From JAHBNG01 sp039028975 (GTDB taxonomy: Bacteria > Chloroflexota > Anaerolineae > Caldilineales > Caldilineaceae), in assembly GCA_039028975.1 (NCBI GenBank), contig JBCCHB010000005.1, positions 138,965-202,964 on the forward strand: a stretch of 64,000 bases of DNA. The letters run 5' to 3'. The number at the start of each line of letters is the position of its first letter. The stretch's first letter is position 1. Under the pieces are notes generated by a model. That model did not search any database. It was not told where the DNA came from and saw only the letters and a list, made by a program, of their open reading frames with translations. Positions 52,573 to 61,278 of the stretch are shown here, in pieces. The position numbers were made by a program, and so were the translations under genes.

Positions 52573-53865
52573 ATGTCTTTGACCAGGCCATTGGCTCGTC
52601 ATATTATTGAAGTGCTTGGAACATCGGGCACGCCACCCTCTCGAGGGGTCCAACACTTTAATGTGGGCAACCAATCCCTATTGGATGCCCTGGATACCTT
52701 TTACTTATCCTCCTATTTGCAAGATGGTGGTGCAACCTACAAAATGGTGGTGGGAGATTACGGCAGTGGGAAATCCCATTTTCTCTACTGTCTGCGTGAC
52801 ATTGCTTGGAGTAGGGGCTTTGCAGTATCCAAAGTTGATCTGAGTCCGGTTGAGACGCCATATAACGATCAAAAACTAGTCTATGCTGCGGTAGCTCGCA
52901 ATTTGATCTGGCATGAAGCCGACAATGAAATCTCTGACGAGCGCGGACTCCCTCGTTTTCTAGAGGGAACCCTGCGCAAGGTGGTTCTAGGCGAAGATAC
53001 AACGGCGGATCTCACCCTGGATCTGCTCACCCACCCCAACTATCGAGGTCTCATCGATACGGTTGAAGTCTCCTTCATAGATAGCCAATCCTACAAAAAC
53101 GCCATCATGGCTTATTTTGATGCGCTCATCCGAGATCATGAGGAACGACTCGAATCACTGACCCGTTGGCTAACGGGCGCGTCCACCACGCCCGATGACA
53201 CAAAAGTACTACGCGAAGTAAGCGTCACAGGAAAGATCAACAAACCTAACGCGTTTCGAATGTTGCGCTCGCTAGCGCAGACGATCAACGTGCTCTCCTA
53301 TAGTGGGCTGATTCTGCTCTTTGACGAAGTAGATCGCATGGCGAGCATTGGCGGTAAGGCAGAGAAGCTTGCTACAGACAATCTGCGGGAGGTGATTGAT
53401 CGCTGCCGGGATGAGTTACCTGGGGCAATGTTTGTCTATGCTGTACCGCCCCAGTTCATTCAAGACATTGTGCCCCGCTACCCAGCGTTACAGCAGCGTG
53501 TTCGAGCACCAGGTCGATTCTCTCACGCTAATCACTTTAGTCCACTGATCAATTTGGATCAGCTCGATATGGATGAGAATGACCTAATGTTGGCCATTGG
53601 TGAGAAGCTTGTCCCCATTTACGAAATGGCTTTTTCTACAACATTCAATACGCAAACCCAATATGCCAATGCCGCCATTCTAGCCAATGTGGCTCGGGAT
53701 GTTTTTCTAGATATCAGCCATAGACGCATCTTTGTCAAGGCATTTGTTACTGAGCTAGCCCGTCAACACGCCACCGAAGAGCACCTAATCACCGAAGACG
53801 AAGCCGTGGCGGTTATTCGAGGCCAGATTGATCAACTCTCTGAAGGAGAGACACCGCCCTATTAA
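52573..53865 (+). CDS. BREX-like P-loop ATPase 1 (DUF2791/BrxD-type), 430 aa
   Basis: ATG 52573 starts at the conserved core; an upstream in-frame ATG at 52522 would add 17 residues. Walker A VVGDYGSGKSHFLY is at about 60-73, Walker B LILLFDEVDRM at about 247-257 with an Asp-Glu pair, and a later VYAVPPQFIQDIVPRYPALQQRV segment resembles sensor and arginine-finger regions of AAA-like ATPases. The opening GVQHFNVGNQSLLDALDTFY is like DUF2791 proteins. In BREX, BrxD supports the defence complex together with a helicase. It is followed at 104 bases by a second, distant paralogue. Confidence 0.75.
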   Translation: MSLTRPLARHIIEVLGTSGTPPSRGVQHFNVGNQSLLDALDTFYLSSYLQDGGATYKMVVGDYGSGKSHFLYCLRDIAWSRGFAVSKVDLSPVETPYNDQKLVYAAVARNLIWHEADNEISDERGLPRFLEGTLRKVVLGEDTTADLTLDLLTHPNYRGLIDTVEVSFIDSQSYKNAIMAYFDALIRDHEERLESLTRWLTGASTTPDDTKVLREVSVTGKINKPNAFRMLRSLAQTINVLSYSGLILLFDEVDRMASIGGKAEKLATDNLREVIDRCRDELPGAMFVYAVPPQFIQDIVPRYPALQQRVRAPGRFSHANHFSPLINLDQLDMDENDLMLAIGEKLVPIYEMAFSTTFNTQTQYANAAILANVARDVFLDISHRRIFVKAFVTELARQHATEEHLITEDEAVAVIRGQIDQLSEGETPPY

Positions 53866-53918
53866 CGAGGCGAGACAGCAGGCCAGTAATCAGTGAGTCG
53901 GTCGATCAATCTTCCGGC

Positions 53919-53958
53919 TTACCGACCTACCGACCTACCGACCTACCGACCTACCGAC
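53919..53958. repeat. 8-bp tandem repeat, five copies
   Basis: ctaccgac x4 preceded by ttaccgac, in the 104-base gap between the two ATPase genes. It ends 11 bases before ATG 53970. It shares the phrase taccgacctaccga with the 15-bp repeats at 31733. Confidence 0.8.
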
Positions 53959-53969
53959 ACACTCATTTT

Positions 53970-55385
53970 ATGATCGGCGAAACAGTTGTACACCCACAAT
54001 ATGGACAGGGTACCATAACCGCTCAATACCGCAATGGCAACGAGTGGATGGTACGCTTTGAGAGTGGCTTACGCTTTCGCCGTCCCAGGGTAGAATTTGC
54101 CGGTCAAGAGAATGTTGACACGAGCACGAATGGTCACCCACTTGGTCATCGCTCGGTTCAAAATGAGATTCCAGATTTCACGCCCATGACCCAATCCCAA
54201 TTTGACGCGCGCCAGATCATTGAAGCCCTTCGTGTTGGCGTAGCACCAGCTAAGCATGTGCAGGAGCTGACGATTGGGCTGGAGAATGAGCGCACCCGGC
54301 TGAATATTGGCTTAACTCAGGCTCACAGTGACGGTGGCTCGGCCTTTGCCATTATTGGTGACTATGGCCACGGCAAAAGTCACATTGTAGAGTTAACCGC
54401 CCAGCAGGCCTTGGAGCAGAATTTCCTCGTCTCTATGGTTAGCCTTGATTTGGGTGAATTGCCTCCCCATCGTTCCTTCGACATCTATGCAGGCCTCATG
54501 CGTAACCTTCGCTACCCAGATACCGATGAGCGAGGCATTGGGCCGCTATTAGAGAAGAGCCTTGGCAGAGCCAATCTTCTCGACCAGTTTCGTAATACAA
54601 CAACTGTTGATGCGGATCCACTGGCCTTTGGTTTGGCTGCGATCAACAATACCTCATCGATTCGCCAACAAAAGGTGTGGCACCAGTGGTTTGAAGGCGG
54701 TCGCCGCGTAAAGACCATGAACCGTTCAAAACCACGAGGGGTTAAGTTCCCCAGCATCTATCGCATGGGACACAACGAGCGGCAGATGGCTTACCTTCTT
54801 AGCGGGGTAAGCGTTATGGCACGCCTATTGGGATACAGCGGGCTGTGCGTGCTCATTGATGAAGCCGAAAGCTACTCTCTGCTGATGAAGTATCAGCAAC
54901 CCAAAGCCAGTCTCTTCTTTAGCGCTGTCATTTACGCGGCCATGCAAGAGCAGCAGAGCAAGCTAAGGTCCGAAGACTTCCCCCAGCATCGATATCGTGA
55001 CTACCCGCTCTCTTACGATGAAAAACAATCTCTCTTTTTCCTCTTTACAGTAACCCGCAGTGAAAACCAGTTGCCCTTGACGGAGTGGCTAGCAGGTGAC
55101 CAGATCCTGGAGTTGGAGCCACATCACTCTGCCCAAGAGCTCGGTCAGTTTTTGGAAAAGGTGATGCTCTATCATGCCCAAGCCTATAGCTACGAGATTG
55201 GAGAGCGTCAACGCCAGATCCGGCGGGGTGCGGCAGAACATCTGGCGTTGGGTATGAAGAACTTTACCTTAAGCATACGTGGCACAGTTCGGCTTGGTGT
55301 TGAACTGTTTGATCTGCTCTACCTCTATCCTGACTATGAAGTAACCACCCTATTGGATGAATTGCGCTCAACCTTGCGTATGTAG
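53970..55385 (+). CDS. BREX-like P-loop ATPase 2 (BrxD-type) with Tudor/CarD-like N-terminus, 471 aa
   Basis: Residues 1-45 (GETVVHPQYGQGTITAQYRN, RFESGLRFRRPRVEF) resemble the small beta-barrel found at the C-terminus of UvrD/PcrA and in CarD-like proteins, probably a nucleic-acid or polymerase contact. The ATPase follows: DARQIIEALRVGVAP (typical BrxD opening), Walker A IIGDYGHGKSHIVE at about 127-140, Walker B CVLIDEAESY at about 293-302, and FFLFTVTRSE. The closing half is helical (LRLGVELFDLLYLYP). BrxD proteins in type 2 BREX are encoded next to a BrxHI helicase, as here (10-base gap). Confidence 0.8.
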   Translation: MIGETVVHPQYGQGTITAQYRNGNEWMVRFESGLRFRRPRVEFAGQENVDTSTNGHPLGHRSVQNEIPDFTPMTQSQFDARQIIEALRVGVAPAKHVQELTIGLENERTRLNIGLTQAHSDGGSAFAIIGDYGHGKSHIVELTAQQALEQNFLVSMVSLDLGELPPHRSFDIYAGLMRNLRYPDTDERGIGPLLEKSLGRANLLDQFRNTTTVDADPLAFGLAAINNTSSIRQQKVWHQWFEGGRRVKTMNRSKPRGVKFPSIYRMGHNERQMAYLLSGVSVMARLLGYSGLCVLIDEAESYSLLMKYQQPKASLFFSAVIYAAMQEQQSKLRSEDFPQHRYRDYPLSYDEKQSLFFLFTVTRSENQLPLTEWLAGDQILELEPHHSAQELGQFLEKVMLYHAQAYSYEIGERQRQIRRGAAEHLALGMKNFTLSIRGTVRLGVELFDLLYLYPDYEVTTLLDELRSTLRM

Positions 55386-55395
55386 TTCAAGCCAC

Positions 55396-57741
55396 ATGAA
55401 ACCCCAAACACCCGATTCAGTTAAAGCTCGGCTGAGGCGAACTTGGCCTGCTTTTTTTGCTCGTTACGGTAACTTAACAGCGATCCAGGTCGCTGCCATC
55501 CCACCCATTTTAGATGGTACAAATACGCTGCTCTTCTCTGCGACGGCATCAGGCAAGACAGAAGCTGCAGTTGTACCACTTATCGAGCGCCTATTTTTCA
55601 CTCGCCAGGCCAAGGTTCGGGCAAACAGCTCGTGCCCCAATAGCCTGGATGTCCTCTTCATCTGTCCCACTCGTGCGCTCACTAGGGATCTCTACGAGCG
55701 GCTAGCCGCGCCCCTGGATGAGCTGAGAATATCGCTTGCCATGAAGACGGGCGATACGGCTGGGATATCGTATCAGTCACCACCGTCGTTTTTGATTACG
55801 ACTCCAGAGTCAACGGACTCAATGTTAACCAGGGCGCCGCGCATCTTTACCCAACTACGAGCCATTGTACTAGATGAGATTCACCTCTTTGATAATGGTC
55901 CTCGAGGCGACCATTTACTCTGCATATTGAAACGGATTGAGCATATACGTCGCTACTATCAAGAGCAAAACGAGATACCCAAGATCCCTCTACAGCGCAT
56001 TGCATTGTCAGCCACAGTTCCCGATCCAAAAGGCTTGGCGGAACGGTACCTCAGAGAGGAACAGGGTGCTGCAGAAAATTCGCAACCTGAGGCGGGAAAT
56101 CAGGACGAGCTTATTGATGATGAATCGTCTCGTTTAATTCGTCAGAGAAGTTCTGTCCTCCCCTCTGAGATTTCCCCGAGTGGATTGAGCGAGACTCGAG
56201 ACAAGAGCTTTCTGGCGAGGTACACTCAGATAGAACGGGATGATTCAGCCTCGACAGAACAAGACGACGAACCACCATATCAAATCGTCTCGGTTGCTGG
56301 CCAACGCGAATTGGACGCCATCATTGAGCCAATGAATGACCTCTTCGATTTAGCCATGCATATGAATCACCGAGCGAGGGATCCCGTCGAAGCCCGTAAA
56401 TCTCTGGTCTTCTGCAATACAAGAAATGAAGTGGAAGAGACTGCGGCATTCCTGCGAAGACGATTAGATTACAATGCGGCGGTATTTGTTCACTATTCGA
56501 ACTTGGATGGGGTTCTGCGCCAAGAGGTAGAGGCGGATTTCGCCGCGGCTCCAGTAGCAGTATGCGTCTGCACATCAACGCTGGAATTGGGTATTGACAT
56601 CGGTTCCATTGATGATGTGGTACTCATTGGCGCGCCGCCAACGCTCACCTCGTTCTTGCAGCGGATTGGTCGAGCTGGTCGGCGTACATCCATCACCAGG
56701 GTACTCTGTTTGTCCCGATCTCGGCTAGAGGAGCTACGATTTGAGTCCCTCATCGCGCTGGCTCATGAAAATCGTTTAGCACTGGCACCACCCACCTACC
56801 ATTTTCGAGCATCTGTGCTGGTGCAGCAGATATTTAGCATTCTGAAACAGAGCCCAACGGGTGCCATACGGCGCCCTGATTTGCGTCGCGTGGCGCCTGA
56901 CACGCTCTCTGACCAAGATCTATCGCGGATCTTTCAAAACCTTGGTCGGCAGAAGTACCTGAAGGGTGGGCGGATTGGCGAGTGGCGGCCCGGCCCCATG
57001 CTAGATGAACTACTGGATGCCCACGAAATCTATAGCAACATTGGTTCAGATCCGCTAGCTTATCAGATTGTGGATGCTTTTTCGGGCCGGACCATTGCCC
57101 AGACAGAGCGCTTGCACATGGAAGGGGATACCTTGCTTCTCGGTGGACGAACGTTGGAGGTAGTTTGGCGGGATCGCAACCGCATTGGCGTGGCACGCCA
57201 TGAAAGTAGTGAATTGGCCACGGAAGTGCGCTTTGCCACGGCACCGTTTGCCCTTTCCCTGGAGGTAAGCCAAGGTATCGCCCGGTATTTGGGCCTTCAG
57301 CCTAGTCAGATGGTGATGCTACGCCAGGAAGGAAGCACCCGCCTCTACCACTTTTGGGGAGCCGTTTATGGAGAGTTGCTGGCCTCCATCTTGCGTGCTC
57401 AACTCTATCCAGAGAGCAGCCATGGGCCTAGCGAAGCAGGTGGGAATGAGGAGCTACAATGGCCTGTTGCCTACGACGAGTTATCGATTCGTTTGCCTCA
57501 ACCATTCTTGCAACTTCCCATGTTAAATTCACGTACTGCTTTTCGGCAGCTACGAGCGCTAGTATCACGGGTGGAGCCGCATCTGAGCCTGGGGCGCTTC
57601 CACTCACTTCTGCCGCCAGGGTTAGCACACGAAACGGCTGTTGCGATCTGTGATTTCCCACGCTTCACTATGTTATACGAATCAGCAACGATTGTTACAC
57701 CCTGGCCAGAATTAAGAGAAAGGTTAGCGTATATGGGGTAG
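55396..57741 (+). CDS. SF2 DEAD/DEAH helicase, Lhr/BrxHI-like (781 aa)
   Basis: ATG 55396 is chosen because it follows the ATPase stop by 10 bases; an upstream start (55357) would overlap that gene. Motifs: Q-like YGNLTAIQVAAIPPIL, I ATASGKTEAAV (about 49-59), Ia CPTRALTRDL, II DEIH (about 160), III SATVPDP, IV region LVFCNTRNEVEETA, V STLELGIDIG, VI QRIGRAGRR (about 422). A winged-helix-like and C-terminal domain (about 460-781) follow as in Lhr-type helicases. A palindromic repeat-derived insert sits between motifs III and IV (about 249-275). It probably remodels DNA or RNA with the two ATPases. No nuclease domain is fused. Confidence 0.87.
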   Translation: MKPQTPDSVKARLRRTWPAFFARYGNLTAIQVAAIPPILDGTNTLLFSATASGKTEAAVVPLIERLFFTRQAKVRANSSCPNSLDVLFICPTRALTRDLYERLAAPLDELRISLAMKTGDTAGISYQSPPSFLITTPESTDSMLTRAPRIFTQLRAIVLDEIHLFDNGPRGDHLLCILKRIEHIRRYYQEQNEIPKIPLQRIALSATVPDPKGLAERYLREEQGAAENSQPEAGNQDELIDDESSRLIRQRSSVLPSEISPSGLSETRDKSFLARYTQIERDDSASTEQDDEPPYQIVSVAGQRELDAIIEPMNDLFDLAMHMNHRARDPVEARKSLVFCNTRNEVEETAAFLRRRLDYNAAVFVHYSNLDGVLRQEVEADFAAAPVAVCVCTSTLELGIDIGSIDDVVLIGAPPTLTSFLQRIGRAGRRTSITRVLCLSRSRLEELRFESLIALAHENRLALAPPTYHFRASVLVQQIFSILKQSPTGAIRRPDLRRVAPDTLSDQDLSRIFQNLGRQKYLKGGRIGEWRPGPMLDELLDAHEIYSNIGSDPLAYQIVDAFSGRTIAQTERLHMEGDTLLLGGRTLEVVWRDRNRIGVARHESSELATEVRFATAPFALSLEVSQGIARYLGLQPSQMVMLRQEGSTRLYHFWGAVYGELLASILRAQLYPESSHGPSEAGGNEELQWPVAYDELSIRLPQPFLQLPMLNSRTAFRQLRALVSRVEPHLSLGRFHSLLPPGLAHETAVAICDFPRFTMLYESATIVTPWPELRERLAYMG
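56140..56217 (+). repeat. Palindromic repeat inserted in frame in the helicase gene
   Basis: Arms cgtcagagaagttctgtc (56140-56157) and gacaagagctttctggcg (56200-56217) are imperfect inverted repeats. They match the intergenic palindrome at 30562-30638 almost base for base at the arms. The insert encodes about 26 residues (RQRSSVLPSEISPSGLSETR, then DKSFLA) in a low-complexity acidic linker and keeps the frame. Confidence 0.72.
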
Positions 57742-57820
57742 TCAAGGTACCCGCATAGTCTGGTAGCTGGTACAAAGAATCAGTAGCAATGCCATCTTGA
57801 ACTGAAGAATAGGCCCTCAT

Positions 57821-58243
57821 TTACATTCGTCGGTAATCAGAGCGCATAAAGCGGATAGGAATTACGGCCCCAAGTAGATTGAGGATAAAGAGAGCCGTCA
57901 GTATAATTTGTCCAGCTAGGGATATGGGCGCGATTTCTTGCTGAAGATAGGCAAGCAGAAGCACACCAGCGGTAAGGCCGTTGATTACGATGGCGAGTAA
58001 AGAAATAGCAGGTGGAATCGTTCGTTCATTGGCCCGATTTAGGAGATACATGCCGGTTGCCATAGCATAGACGCCAGCAAACCGGAGTGGCCACAGGTCC
58101 ACATCAAGCGAGCTACCAAGCAGAGCAACAACAAACCTCGGCACAAAGAGCATACAGAAGCCGAGCAACAGTCCATTTATCAAGCCATTCACACGAAAGA
58201 TTGTGCGAAGGGGCCGAAAATAGTCATTTAGCGTATAAGCCAT
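57821..58243 (-). CDS. Small four-helix membrane protein (140 aa), unknown function
   Basis: It starts at ATG 58243 (MAYTLNDYFRPLRTIFRVNG); an upstream TTG/ATG extension is less likely. Four predicted membrane helices (INGLLLGFCMLFVPRFVVAL, FAGVYAMATGMYLL, SLLAIVINGLTAGVLLLAYL, GQIILTALFILNLLGAV). It is divergent from the rhomboid gene with starts only 14 bases apart, so they share a promoter region. It resembles small uncharacterised membrane proteins; no motif gives a function. Confidence 0.68.
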   Translation of the reverse strand: MAYTLNDYFRPLRTIFRVNGLINGLLLGFCMLFVPRFVVALLGSSLDVDLWPLRFAGVYAMATGMYLLNRANERTIPPAISLLAIVINGLTAGVLLLAYLQQEIAPISLAGQIILTALFILNLLGAVIPIRFMRSDYRRM

Positions 58244-58256
58244 AAAGGTTCTTTCT

Positions 58257-58841
58257 ATGTTAACGCAGGAGCAGCGAAGCAATTTGAGTACGGGGTTGGC
58301 CCGCTATGCGATCACTCTTGTCAGTGCTATCGCCATTTTTTGGTTTTTGGAGATTGCCGATTGGTTGCTGCCAGGGCGAGGGTTAGATGGCTATGGGATT
58401 CAACCACGGACCGCTGATGGGTTTCGCAATATTCTCTTTGCCCCGTTTCTTCACTACGGTTTTGACCATCTTATTGGCAACACAATCCCGTTTGTCGTCC
58501 TGGGGGGATTGGTGATCATCAGGCGCGAGAGCGATTTTCTCTGGGTCAGTGCCATCTCGGCCTTAGTTAGTGGTTTGGGTATTTGGGCATTGGGCTTTCC
58601 CAACACGGTCCATTTGGGCGTTAGTGGCGTCATCTTTGGCTATATGGGCTATCTATTGCTTCGTGGATACTTTGAACGCAGCATTCTTTCCATCGTCATT
58701 GCCTTATTTGCTGGATTCCTATATGGGGGGATGCTCTTTGGTTTAATTATGCCCTTTCGACCTGGCATCTCGTGGCTGGGCCACTTTTTCGGCTTCGTCG
58801 GTGGTGGGCTAGCCGCGTATTGGATGGTGAAAGATGAGTAA
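58257..58841 (+). CDS. Rhomboid-family intramembrane serine protease
   Basis: A 194-residue protein with six membrane helices. Catalytic Ser123 is in GVSGVIFGYMGYLL (GxSG) and His176 in ISWLGHFFGFVGGG; the loop motif FLHYGFDHLIGN is typical of bacterial rhomboids. It cleaves membrane proteins within or near their helices; the substrate is unknown. Convergent with the glycosyltransferase gene (4-base gap). Confidence 0.88.
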   Translation: MLTQEQRSNLSTGLARYAITLVSAIAIFWFLEIADWLLPGRGLDGYGIQPRTADGFRNILFAPFLHYGFDHLIGNTIPFVVLGGLVIIRRESDFLWVSAISALVSGLGIWALGFPNTVHLGVSGVIFGYMGYLLLRGYFERSILSIVIALFAGFLYGGMLFGLIMPFRPGISWLGHFFGFVGGGLAAYWMVKDE

Positions 58842-58845
58842 TTCC

Positions 58846-59910
58846 CTATTCTCTCTGATTGGCCCAGTAGAGTACCCAAAGTCCAATGATGCCCAATCCG
58901 GTTAGAGCAAATAGCTTATAGAGCCGATCATCAAGAAGCAAGGTCATCACACCAAAGAGTGCGCAGAAGCCCCAGTAGCTTAGGACAATCACTCTCTCAT
59001 TGATACCCGAATCGAGCAAGCGAAAATGGAGGTGATCGCGCCCGCCCTCGTTTAAAGAACGTCCTTGCCTGGGCCGCTGTATGATCAGCCAGGCCACATC
59101 CAAAATTGGCAAACCTAGCACCAACATCACAGCTGCCATGCGTGCCCCCCCAATGATGCCCAAGGCTGCAATTGCAAAGCCCAGAAAGTAGCTCCCACTA
59201 CTGCCCATAAAAACCTTAGCCGGAGAAAAGTTGAATGGCAAAAAGCCAAGGGTGGCGCCTAGAAGAACAATCGGTAAGATGGCAACGCTCATCTGAGGCT
59301 CTTCAGCGCGAAAGAGCATATGTACGGCTAGCACAATACAGAGGATGGCCGTAACGCCTGCCACCAATCCGCTTAGCCCATCCAAAAAGTTGATGGTGTT
59401 CATGGTGCCAGCAAACCAGAGAATTGTCAATGGCCAAACCAACCACCACGGAAGCCCATCAGGACCACCAATGAAGCCCTCACCGAACGGATTGTTAACA
59501 TGCTTTAGAATGATCAACCCCAAAATTGCAATGACAGCACAGCCGATTTGCACAACATATTGGGGACCGCTAGGCCAATCAAAGCGATCGTCCAAGAAAC
59601 CGGCAACGACGCAGAACGCAGCACCCACCAGAAGTGCAGTGAGTCGACGCATCTCGTTGACATCATTTCGGGGGGGCAGCCACTCAGAAGCCACACCCGG
59701 TGCGATCAAGGGTAAGAAAATCGCAATGAGAACTGTAAGAATAAAAGCCACAGACATCCCCAACCCGCCGGTCCGAGGAATGATTCCCTGGTGTTGACGT
59801 CGCCCTCCAGGGCGATCTACCATGCCCAAATGAATGCCTAGCGGTATTGACAAACGCGTCAAAACGTAGCTCAGAAGAAGAGCACAGAGGAAAAGAACAA
59901 CGAAGACCAT
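58846..59910 (-). CDS. MraY/WecA-type phospho-sugar transferase (glycosyltransferase family 4)
   Basis: A 354-residue membrane protein of about ten to eleven helices. Conserved loops: RTGGLGMSVAF near the N-terminus, GFLDDRFDW (Asp pair), NTINFLDGLSGL (Mg and nucleophile Asp), GSSGSYFLGFAIA and RDHLHFRLL, the WecA-group histidine motif. It transfers a sugar-1-phosphate (GlcNAc or similar) from a UDP-sugar to undecaprenyl phosphate, starting a surface polysaccharide or wall polymer. It lies 21 bases after asnS on the same strand. Confidence 0.88.
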   Translation of the reverse strand: MVFVVLFLCALLLSYVLTRLSIPLGIHLGMVDRPGGRRQHQGIIPRTGGLGMSVAFILTVLIAIFLPLIAPGVASEWLPPRNDVNEMRRLTALLVGAAFCVVAGFLDDRFDWPSGPQYVVQIGCAVIAILGLIILKHVNNPFGEGFIGGPDGLPWWLVWPLTILWFAGTMNTINFLDGLSGLVAGVTAILCIVLAVHMLFRAEEPQMSVAILPIVLLGATLGFLPFNFSPAKVFMGSSGSYFLGFAIAALGIIGGARMAAVMLVLGLPILDVAWLIIQRPRQGRSLNEGGRDHLHFRLLDSGINERVIVLSYWGFCALFGVMTLLLDDRLYKLFALTGLGIIGLWVLYWANQRE

Positions 59911-59931
59911 TGTCGTTTTGGGGTTCTTGTT

Positions 59932-61269
59932 TTAAGGACGCATATTGCCCAACATGCGTGGGAAGCTAATCGCTTCACGTAGATGGCCCAGATCGCAGAT
60001 CCACGACACGGTACGTTCAACGCCCAAACCAAAACCGCTATGTACAGCTGAACCATACTTGCGCAGATCCACGTACCAATCGTAGGCATCTTGGGGCAGA
60101 TTGTGGGTATCAATTGCAGCAATCAGCTTGTCAGGATCACTCATCCGTTCGCTACCGCCAATGATCTCACCGTACCCCTCTGGGGCCAGCAGATCCACGC
60201 TGCGACAGACCTCTGGGCGCTCGGGATCAGGTTCCATGTAAAATGCTTTGATTTGGGTAGGATAGTGATGGACAAAGACAGGTTTATCAAATTGAGCCGC
60301 TAGATAAGTCTCATGAGGACTACCAAAATCATCCCCCCATTCTATTTTAGGCACTTTATCTTCGTAACCCGGTACTTGTAAGCCAGCATCTGCCGCGGCA
60401 TTGATCATCTCTACAGCTTTGTCATAGTGGATACGAGGAAATGGCGGCATTACGTTTTGTAAGCTGGTCACGTCGCGCTCAAGAACGGCCAGTTCGGCAC
60501 TGCAATCATTGAGGCAGCGTTGGACAATATGAGAGACAAATTGTTCCTCAATCTCCATCAATTCTTCTAAGTCACAGAAAGCGACCTCCGGTTCCACCAT
60601 CCAAAATTCTTGCAGATGGCGGCGAGTCTTGCTCTTTTCAGCGCGGAAAGTTGGTCCAAAACAGTAGACCCGTCCAAAGGCAAAGATGTGGGCTTCATTG
60701 TAGAGTTGGCCTGTTTGAGCCAAGTAGGCTGGTTCTCCATGGTAATCAATTTCAAAGAGGGTGCTTGTTCCTTCGGCAGCCGATGGAGTGAGTATAGGCG
60801 TATCCACATTCAAGAACCCATTGGTATCAAGCCATTCTCGAATGGCACTGATCACCACGGCACGTACACGTAGTGCCGCCCATTGACGGCTGGATCGGAT
60901 CCACAAGTGACGATTTTGCATTAGAAAATCGATCCCGTGGTCTTTGGGTGAGATGGGATAAGGCTCGGCAATCTGTTGGACTGAAAGATCGGTTACATCC
61001 AACTCAAAGCCACCAGGAATGCCAGGAGCGCGCTCTTCTGCCTTCACGGTACCCGTAACGGTGAGGCTGCTCTCTTGGGTTAGTTCCTTGCTCAGTTCAA
61101 AGGCTTCATCGCTAACATTGCCGCGGAAGACGACGGCCTGGCAGATACCCGTGCCGTCTCGGAGCTGAAGGAAGCGCAATTTGCCCTTCCCTGTTTTGTT
61201 ATAGAGCCAACCCGAAAGGGTAATTTCTTGGCCAACATATATGTCTAGCGTTGCGATTGTACATTTCAT
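59932..61269 (-). CDS. asnS: Asparagine--tRNA ligase
   Basis: A 445-residue class IIb synthetase. The OB-fold anticodon-binding domain (about 1-100) has LSGWLYNKTGKGKLRFLQLRDGTG. The catalytic core shows motif 2 FGPTFRAEKSKTRRHLQEFW, with WMVEPEVAF typical of AsnRS, and motif 3 GFGLGVERTVSWI near the end, which is LGNMRP. ATG 61269 is the first good start (TTG 61275 also in frame). It charges tRNA-Asn with asparagine. It is part of a minus-strand run of five genes from 63699 to 58846. Motif and length fit the usual enzyme. Confidence 0.95.
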   Translation of the reverse strand: MKCTIATLDIYVGQEITLSGWLYNKTGKGKLRFLQLRDGTGICQAVVFRGNVSDEAFELSKELTQESSLTVTGTVKAEERAPGIPGGFELDVTDLSVQQIAEPYPISPKDHGIDFLMQNRHLWIRSSRQWAALRVRAVVISAIREWLDTNGFLNVDTPILTPSAAEGTSTLFEIDYHGEPAYLAQTGQLYNEAHIFAFGRVYCFGPTFRAEKSKTRRHLQEFWMVEPEVAFCDLEELMEIEEQFVSHIVQRCLNDCSAELAVLERDVTSLQNVMPPFPRIHYDKAVEMINAAADAGLQVPGYEDKVPKIEWGDDFGSPHETYLAAQFDKPVFVHHYPTQIKAFYMEPDPERPEVCRSVDLLAPEGYGEIIGGSERMSDPDKLIAAIDTHNLPQDAYDWYVDLRKYGSAVHSGFGLGVERTVSWICDLGHLREAISFPRMLGNMRP

Positions 61270-61278
61270 AATCAATGG

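Noticed and set aside
51507..57741. Complete BREX or DISARM defence island
   Set aside because: No PglX-type methyltransferase, PglZ phosphatase domain, BrxL, DrmB or PLD nuclease is present in the flanking genes; only BrxD-like and BrxHI-like parts were seen.
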